Below, piece after piece: positions 57,001 through 64,000 of a stretch of DNA of 64,000 nt. The notes below the pieces were generated by a model that worked only from the letters and a program-made list of their open reading frames with translations, was not told the origin of the DNA and made no database searches. Positions within the stretch are counted from its first letter, which is position 1, and each line of letters opens with the position of its first letter. The translations under genes and the position numbers were made by a program. Source of the stretch: Lantana camara (lineage: Eukaryota; Streptophyta; Magnoliopsida; Lamiales; Verbenaceae); contig CM074863.1 in NCBI GenBank assembly GCA_037501455.1, forward strand, positions 7,312,001 to 7,376,000, written 5' to 3'.

Positions 57001-57660
57001 CTACGAGGGTCTCAAACATCTCAACGGTGGGCCCAGGAAGGATCGCTTGAATAATCGACCTTCGACATCCAATGAGAAACGAGGGGCCTTACTCTTGATT
57101 TTCCGAGCTTCAACTTTGTCGCTCGGGCTGGTTCCATCCCGGAGGAATCTGACAATTTCGTCAAGCCAACAAGGCTCGGAGGGGTCAATCATGTGCACTT
57201 CTTTCGAAGGTTCGCTTTTACTTATCAGCGGTTCCTCTGTTCTCAGAAATGTAACAGCGCGTTCGCTGTGGCCGTCCAGGGCGGACGCAAATTTCGAAAG
57301 AGCGTCAGCATGTTCGTTTTCTGCCCTCGGGATTTGTAAAAGGTGGAATTCCTTGAACTTGGCTATCACCTCTTTAGCGCTCGCCAAATACTGCACCATA
57401 GTGGCTTCTTGAGCCTCATAAGAACCGTCGATTTGACTCGCGATCAACTGTGAGTCCACATATGCGGTAACCCGAGTGGCGCCATTTTGAAGCGCGATTC
57501 TGAGCCCCTGAATGAGGGCTTCATACTCTGCCTCGTTGTTAGTGACTTGGAACGCCAACTTGATGGCGTAGTCAACTTTAGCTCCAAGAGGGTCCCTGAG
57601 GGTCACCTCGACTCCCCCCCCCCATGCGTGGTCGAGGAGCCATCTGTGTGTAGCAGCCAT
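57001..57660 (-). pseudogene. Second (archaeal-type) RNase H of the Tat pol
   Basis: LHTDGSS (just upstream), NNEAEYEALIQGLRIAL and AYVDSQLIASQI supply the acidic RNase H residues; ENEHADALSKFAS is the C-terminal motif. The join with the upstream frame lies in a run of ten C at 57614-57623, where one base is gained or lost. Ends at the TAG described for the integrase. Confidence 0.85.
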
Positions 57661-60600
57661 AGACCATTTTCCTCCGAGGGCTCGGTACCTAGGTTGAAAC
57701 GTTCCACCAATAGGTCGGCTACAGCCTGAGCCTGTATCGCTGTACGAGGCTCAAAGGTGATGTCGAATTGACTGAGCTCAATTGACCATTTAATCAATCT
57801 CCCTGAAACGTCTGGCTTTGCGAGCACCTGTTTGAGGGGTTGATCCGTAAGCACCACGATGGAATGCGCTTGAAAATAAGGCCTTAGCCTCCGAGAAGCG
57901 TTGACGAGCGCAAAAGCAAATTTCTCTATTTCCATGTATCTTTTCTCTGCTCCCTGTAGAGTCTTGCTCAGGTAATACACCGGCATATGCTTACGCTCAC
58001 GGATTGCTACGAGGACAGCGCTCGTGGCTTCCAAAGAAACTGATAGATAGACAAACAAGTTCTCCCCCGGGTTTGGCTTGGTCAACAAAGGCGCGCTCGA
58101 TAGGTACTGTTTCATGTTCTGCAGGGCCTTTTCGCAATCCTCGTTCCAGGTAAAGTTGCGAGCATTGCGCAAAATTTTAAAGAAGGGTAAATTCCGGTCC
58201 GCTGAGCGGGAGATGAACCTATTTAGTGAAATGATCTTACCCACAAGCACCTGGACCTCTCTCAGATTCCGAGGGGAGGGTATGTCCAGGATTGCTTTAA
58301 TCTTCTCTGGATTTGCCTCTATGCCTCGTTGGCTGACCATATATCCCAAAAATTTGCCACCCTGTACGCCAAACGTACATTTGGAAGGATTCAACTTCAT
58401 ACCATAACGCCGCAGAATACTGAACGCTCGTTTGAGGTCTTCTAGATGGGAACACTGGCGTTCACTTTTGACGATCATGTCATCCACATATACTTCCATG
58501 GACTTTCCGATCTCACACTCGAACATTCTGTTGACGAGGCGTTGATATGTCGCTCCTGCATTTTTGAGCCCGAAGGGCATAACTTTAAAGCAATAAACCC
58601 CCATATGAACCACGAACGCAGTCTTAGGACGATCCTCAAGGGCCATAAATATTTGATAATATCCCTGGAAAGCGTCCATCATGCTCATGAGTTCACACCC
58701 AGCGGTCGAATCCACCAACTGATCAATTCTAGGTAATGGGTACGGATCTTTGGGACATGCCTTGTTGAGGTCTGTGAAGTCATTACACATGCGCCACTTG
58801 TTGGCGCTTTTCGGAACGAGCACCACATTACAGAGCCACTCGGGATATAGGATTTCTTCTATATACCGAGCGTCAAGCAACTTATTGACTTCTTCTTCTA
58901 TGACTTGCTTCCGGAACCCATGAACATCTCTCTTCTTTTGCTTTACCGGTTTGAAGGCCGGATCCACGTTCAGCCGGTGGACAATAACGCTCGGGACAAT
59001 GCCGGTGAGGTCGGAAGCCTTCCAGGCAAAGACATCAATATTATCCCGCAAGAAATCAATCATCATAATCTGGGAGGGGCCGTCGAGGCTGGAACCTATC
59101 TGCGTGATCTTGTCGGGATTCCCGGGTTCCAATTCGATGGTCAGGAAGGTTTCTGCAGGCTCCACTCTTATTTCAGGCCTCGGCAATTCGAGCGCCCTTT
59201 TCTTTCCTGTGACCTTTTCGTTGGTACCTCCCGAGGGTATCGAGTCCTCGTCTTCCGAGGAAGAAACCCCAACCTCGCCGAGGGGTGAGTTGCCAGCGCC
59301 CTCGGGTTTATCCGTAGCTTTCTTCTTATCTTTTTTCTTATAGAGTTTGGCCCTCTTGCGCTCGGGGCCATCTTCATCCAGCTTGGGGAAGTCAACAGAC
59401 TTTTTGGTGGAGCCTGCCTGGGTGGGTTGTTTTTGCTTGTGGCTTCGAAGGGAAAGTACGTAGCATTCCCAAGCTTCCTTTACATTGCACAGTACCTCCC
59501 CGGTTCCCTCGGGAGTGGGAAACTTGACTTTTTGATGATAAGTGGAAATTATCGCCTTGAAGTCGACGAGGGCTGGTCGCCCAATGATGATGTTGTATGG
59601 TAGGTCCACTTCGACCACCACGTAAAGAACATTCAAAGTCTTTCGCTGTGGGGCGCGACCGAAAGAGGTGGCCAAGCGAATTTGTCCGCGAGGGACGATC
59701 TCGGAACCCCCGAAGCCAACGAGGGCTGTCCTGAGTGGTTCGAGTGGGATGTTGGTGATATTCATCTTTTGGAACGTGGAATAAGGCAAAACATTCACGG
59801 AGCTTCCACTATCAATTAAGACCCTCTTTACAACATGGTTGTGAACATCTAAGCTAACCACCATGGGGCAGTCAGAGGTTTCACCGACCCCATGGGGCGT
59901 TACAATGTGCTCTAAGTCCTTTTCTGTGAAACCTACGCTTTCATCCCCCTCCGAGCGTGATGATTTGTCAACAGAGAGTACTGGCCTGGACCGAGAAGAT
60001 TTCTGGTCATAACTCCGGATGTAGCGGCGCCGGGAGGCGTTAGAGTCACCTCCCGAGGGTCCGCCAGCAATCATGTGAATAACCGCGAAGGGCTGGTTTT
60101 CCACGTCCGATGCCTTCCCTTTTCCACGGTCACTAGGCTCGGAGTGATGGTGTCGGGGACTTCGTGAGCGTGAACGGCTCCTCCCCCTGGCGCGTGCTCG
60201 CTCTGCACAATGCTCGTCGTAACGTTCCAACACCTTAACGAACTCCTTAAGATGCCCTCCGGCGATCAGCCTCTGAATTTCACTCTCAAGCTGCCGGCAC
60301 TCGCTGGTATCGTGCCCTTTCTGCTTGTGGAAAGCGCAATATTTTCCCGAGCGCTTCTGGGCCTCGGTTTCCCTTAGTTTCGACGGCCTTTTGAACAGCT
60401 TTTTGTCCGCCATAACATACACTTCAGCTATAGGGCGGTTGAGAGGGACTCGCTTGAATTTTCGAGGAGGAGAGGCGTTCCTCCGAGCTGGAATGGGGCT
60501 GCGGCGGCGGCCCCTGGTTGAATCTCCTCTGTCCTCATAGGCTTTACTGGGGCGAGGGGCGTTCGCCATCTTCTGATCCCTCGCAAGATACATATCTTCG

Positions 60601-61298
60601 AGGGTGAAAAACGAGTCAGCGATGTCCCTTATCTCCATCAACGAGCGGGGCTTTTTCTTGGCCACTTCTTCCACAAATTCTTTGCTGACGTAGTGCTTCA
60701 TGTTGATAGCTCCGAAAAGAACATGCCTCAGGAAATCCATCGAGGGCTTCTCCACTAACAAGATCTCCTTGTTAAACCTTCCCATGAAAGACCGAAGGGT
60801 CTCATTCGGCCCCTGGACCAAGCTGTACAGGGCTGTTGCGGCTGGGGCCGGTGCTTTTAAGGAGTTGAAGTGGCTGACGAAGGCATCTGTTAAGTCATAA
60901 TACCCCCGAATCGAGCGCGGGGGGAGTTTTTTGTACCAGTCTTGGGCCATTCCGGTGAGGGAAGTGACGAACACTTTGGCCCAATAGTTGTTGGGGTGAT
61001 CATATAAATGCATCAAATGTACAAAGTGATCCAGGTGCTCGACTGGATCAGTGGTTCCATCGTACCTATTGACAGACGAGGGGATTTTGCCCTTCCCTGC
61101 GCGAGTCATCAGTACCTCCTCAATGAGGGGTGAATCGCCCGTCATGATTCTGTAATCTCTGTCCTCGGGATCTTCATAGCTGGCTTCTCTCCTTCGGCGG
61201 GAAACTGGGCTGCGTGGTCGGCGAGCGTCTCTGGCCTTGGACCTCTCGTCCCCATCATGGGGGACTTGAGACCTTGCTCGAGAGAGCTGCTCTACCAC
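57603..61298 (-). pseudogene. Tat gag-protease-RT-RNase H polyprotein
   Basis: 1,231-codon frame. Gag capsid region at residues about 60-240 (YWAKVFVTSLTGMAQDWYKK, LRSFMGRFNKEI); zinc knuckle CAFHKQKGHDTSEC at about 320; Arg/Ser-rich tract at about 365-385; aspartic protease VLIDSGSSVNVLP at about 495; reverse transcriptase at about 780-970 with CNDFTDLNKACPKDPYPLP and YVDDM; first RNase H at about 1030-1160 (PVYYLSKTLQGAEKRYMEIE). Upstream of the first Met the frame continues to about 61350 and then homology ends, so the gag N-terminus and 5' LTR are missing. Downstream it goes out of frame at a ten-C run. Confidence 0.9.
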
Positions 61299-61350
61299 AT
61301 TCTGGAGCCCTCTGATTTGGTCTTGTACTGCGGCCAGCTGAGGGTCACCA

Positions 61351-61880
61351 ACATTTCACTCTCTATTTTGAGTTTGCTTCCCATTTTGGACACCACATAC
61401 GATATATTGCGGTTTAGTTACGACATAATGCGATTTAGTTACGTGATTCTTGAGTTTTTATAGGGAGTGAACAAAAATAATTTTGAAAATGGGGAACAAA
61501 CAAAAATTTTAGTTCATATTTGGGGATTTTTGGCATATTTTCCGTATCTTTAACGAGCATCAGGAACAAAAGAAAGGAATCATGGGAAAGATTCATTTAC
61601 AAGTCCGAGAAGTACGCGGTAGACGAAAAATGTTGCCTAATGTTTGAAATATCCCATGAAAATTTCATCCGGAAGGAACAAAAACTTCCGCAAGGGGGGA
61701 AATTCTACCCCATAATTTTAGGAAGAATTTAATTTAGTTAAATTAATGTAATAATGAATAAAACGTGTTATATATTTGGTATAATTTTTTAAAGGGAAAA
61801 TCACAATTTAAAAACCAAATCTAATATATTTATTTAAATAAATAGTTAAATTTAATCGTGCGTCACGTTTAAATTAAGAG
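61351..61880. other. Host spacer with a third copy of SDR 3'-flank DNA
   Basis: 61570-61690 matches 41725-41775 joined to 42185-42245 (GATTCATTTACAAGT, GAGAAGTACGC, AATGTTTGAAATATCCC), i.e. the flank of the intact SDR gene without the MITE. No coding sequence. Confidence 0.7.
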
Positions 61881-62894
61881 CTACCCGTCACAATGGAAGT
61901 ATAAAGGCTTCATTAATTTTTCGCTGTTTCTGGAAGCATTTTACCCGTTATTAAGATTGTAATTGTTTGTACTAAAAATTCGCGTTTATTGATTTGTAGT
62001 CAATATCGAATAAATAATACAAATTAGTTGAAAATTCAATTAAAAGTGGGTCTTCGATCTTCAGCTTGATCCTCTGATTCTTCATTTGAATTTAAAGTTG
62101 TTGAATCTTCAAACGCTCCTTGATGGATTTGGTGGTTTGATCTTCTTCAACTTCGAATTAGACTTGAAATAACATTAATCCGTAGGTCCTTCGACTTATT
62201 TACGAATCAAACGCTGGATTTTGGAGAATTCCACCAAGAACGCCTTCAAACTCGTTGGTAACTCCGTAGATTTAGCTTGAATATAACGCCGATCCGCCGG
62301 TATAACGCCTTGATAGCGGATCAAACGCCTTGATTTGGTAACTTCGGGGAAGAAAGGTTTTTAGCCTTCTTCTTGAACTTGTAGAAAGGGCTTTAGCCTT
62401 TCTTGAATTCGTAGAGAGGTTTTTAGCCTCTTGCACTTGTAGAGAGGTTTTTAGCCTTTCTTGAATTCGTAGAGAGGTTTTTAGCCTTTCTTGAATTCGC
62501 GTTGTGTGTTGAATGAACAACCCATGTCCTCTTTATATAGGCATAGGATTCAAGACTTGTTGCTCAAGTCAAAGTTTATTTAATAATTATCTCTTTATAT
62601 TTTTATTCTTTAAAGAGATAATATCAAATAAGACTTGAATTTGATTGGTCGGTGTGATGCAATACGCCACATGTCGCCATATGATTTGTCTTGGCTTTCT
62701 TTGACTGCAAGACTTGATTTAATTGGTCAAAACATGTCACATTGACACGTGTCATCACTTGATTTGTAGATAAAATAAACATTATAATATCAATTTAAAT
62801 TTAACTATTTAACTTTGAAATTAAATTTAGGATAATTTCAAAATATTAAATAGCAAATTAAATTAATAATCTAAAGTTTATTTATCCGTCTACA
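61881..62894 (-). repeat. 3' LTR of a right-edge gypsy-type element
   Basis: The right border TGTAGACGG (minus, 62894) follows a purine tract AAGTGGGGGCAT. A minus-strand TATA box CCTATATAAAG lies at about 62531-62541. It includes four imperfect 30-bp repeats (GTAGAGAGGTTTTTAGCC, 62375-62495). The left border is not resolved; the start given is approximate. Confidence 0.5.
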
Positions 62895-63097
62895 AATGCC
62901 CCCACTTCAAGGCTCGACGAAAAACATACTGAGTATTTGAGTGGAGACGGGACTTGAAGTACTCGAGTTTGCTCACTTGCTAGAGAAATATTATTTTCTT
63001 CAACATGTGACTGAACTTGAAATTTAATTCAAGTTGCCTACGTACCCCATTAAGAGGATCAAGCCATGACGTAGTTCAACATTTTTTCAAACTTGTT

Positions 63098-63470
63098 GAC
63101 ATTTTATACTCGTGTCAGGGAGTAAACACTTGAATTTGATTTTAAACAGTTTATACTTTATACTCGTGTTAAGGAGTATTGATTTGGATTTGATTTTAAA
63201 CAGTTTATACTCGTATTTAGGAGTATCAGTAGCATTTGATTTTAAACAGTTTATACTCGTATTAAGGAGTACTTGATTTTAATTTTAAACAGTTTATACT
63301 CGTATTTAGGAGCCTTGAATTTGAATTTGTAGATAGTTTATCCTCATATCAAGGAGTCTTGAATTTGAATTTGAATTTATAGATAATTTATGCTCGTGTC
63401 AAGGAGCTTTGATTTGAATTTGTAGACAGTTTAAACTCGTATCAAGGAGCTTTCAACTTTCACTTGAATT
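63098..63470. repeat. Minisatellite, about 46-bp unit, eight copies
   Basis: The unit contains TTTATACTCGTATTAAGGAG followed by TTTGAATTTGATTTTAAACAG or TTTGTAGATAG-type endings. Copies run head-to-tail directly between the gag fragment and the LTR of the right-edge element. Confidence 0.85.
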
Positions 63471-64000
63471 TTAGTTGCCCCTAATATTTTCCTGGCAGTC
63501 TGTATCCACTTGCTGAATTTGATTTCTTTGATGATACATGATACTTCTTTTGCCCCCATCGACATCTGATAAAGTTGTGATGCTGGTGGTATTCACTTGT
63601 ATAGTATCTCCATCGTCAAGGATGATCATTCCATTATTTACAAGTTCCATGATCTTTTCTTTAATCACAAAACACTTTTCTGTGGGGTGACTAATGACTC
63701 GATGATACTTGCAATATTTAGGGTCATCAACCCTTCCACTTTCATTTGGACGTTTTGGTTTGGGGAGCTCAATCAACTTCTTAGCTAATAGTTCATCAAA
63801 GATATCGGGTACATCTGAGTCTAAAAAGGGATATTCTTTTTCTTGATTTCTCGTTGAGAAGTTAACTTCACGATTGACAATAACGAGTTCCAAATCATGA
63901 GCACGAGTAGCCAATTCTTCAAAGTTACGGGGTTTGATTCCTTGTAAGATATAGAGAAGTTCCCAATTCATCCCCTGAATGCACATTTCAACTGCGGATA
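63471..64000 (-). pseudogene. Gypsy gag C-terminal part, truncated by window edge
   Basis: Minus-strand frame ending at 63471. It has the helical [20 protein letters not shown] segment, then [14 protein letters not shown] spacing and a zinc-binding [16 protein letters not shown] motif (C...H...H...C) followed by [15 protein letters not shown], typical of plant gypsy gag. A stop follows soon after, then minisatellite and LTR, with no protease, RT or integrase. The rest lies beyond the window. Confidence 0.75.

Larger units (their letters stand above)
50560..61350 (-). mobile_element. Tat-lineage Ty3/gypsy retrotransposon, lacking its 5' end
   Basis: Minus-strand order: gag-protease-RT-RNase H-second RNase H-integrase (61298 to 55939), 1-kb spacer, antisense gene (51996-54891), polypurine-like TTTGGGGGGCAAAA, then the 3' LTR. 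The two RNase H domains and the antisense ORF with a putative gypsy-type transposon domain mark the Tat (Retand-like) lineage. Homology stops at about 61350, within the N-terminal part of gag, and no 5' LTR follows, so the element is truncated. Confidence 0.85.

Noticed and set aside
61351..61560. Search for the 5' LTR of the Tat element
   Set aside because: This stretch shows no match to the 50.56-51.40 kb LTR by eye, so the element is taken as truncated.

Overview
The window looks like nuclear DNA of a eudicot plant. Genes have GT-AG introns, spacers are AT-rich, and the families seen are typical of plants: ILR1-like auxin-conjugate hydrolases, NAD-type short-chain dehydrogenases (SDR), Tekay and Tat Ty3/gypsy elements, DUF4283 LINEs, Helitrons, a CACTA element and Mutator-like elements (MULEs). 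Nothing points to organellar or bacterial DNA. The species cannot be named from the sequence. Most of the 64 kb is mobile DNA; only two host genes look usable.

Left part (1-10.5 kb): two ILR1-like genes lie on the minus strand around an SDR gene. The first (1-2065) is intact as far as it is visible. The second (6611-10362) is broken by a 968-bp non-autonomous MULE with a 9-bp target duplication in exon 1, and by a 7-bp duplication in exon 2. The SDR copy (4922-5963) has two small frameshifts.

Middle (10,566-24,102): a complete 13.5-kb MULE with a perfect 9-bp target duplication is inserted about 200 bp upstream of the second hydrolase gene. It carries, all on the plus strand, a MURA-like transposase (two frameshifts), a GRF zinc-finger/membrane protein, a DUF1985-Ulp1 protease gene (one stop, one frameshift, catalytic His replaced by Gln) and an unrecognised acidic protein. 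Its introns and spacers, but not its exons, are filled with a short palindromic motif, AATCGC-N4-GCGATT. It also holds one perfect 113-bp-arm hairpin and three related smaller foldbacks. This is the most unusual object in the window.

24.4-34.3 kb: one Tekay-type LTR (minus strand) is split by two nested solo LTRs, a 4.5-kb Tekay-like one and a 2.2-kb copia-like one. It is followed by a remnant of the Tekay integrase end.

34.3-44.6 kb: an apparently intact SDR gene (37601-41012) has a CACTA element in its intron. A duplicated downstream copy has lost its catalytic exon. LINE 3' fragments, a SINE and a foldback MITE decorate both copies; comparison of the copies gives empty-site proof for the CACTA insertion.

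44.6-50.3 kb: a head-to-tail array of short Helitrons lies in two opposite orientations. One contains a LINE-like insertion with ORF1 only, another a gypsy gag/protease fragment.

50.5-64 kb: a 5'-truncated Tat-lineage gypsy element (minus strand) has the dual RNase H region and a spliced antisense gene with its own TATA-like box. At the right edge lies the 3' end of another gypsy-type element in which a gag fragment is followed directly by minisatellite repeats and an LTR, with no pol visible.
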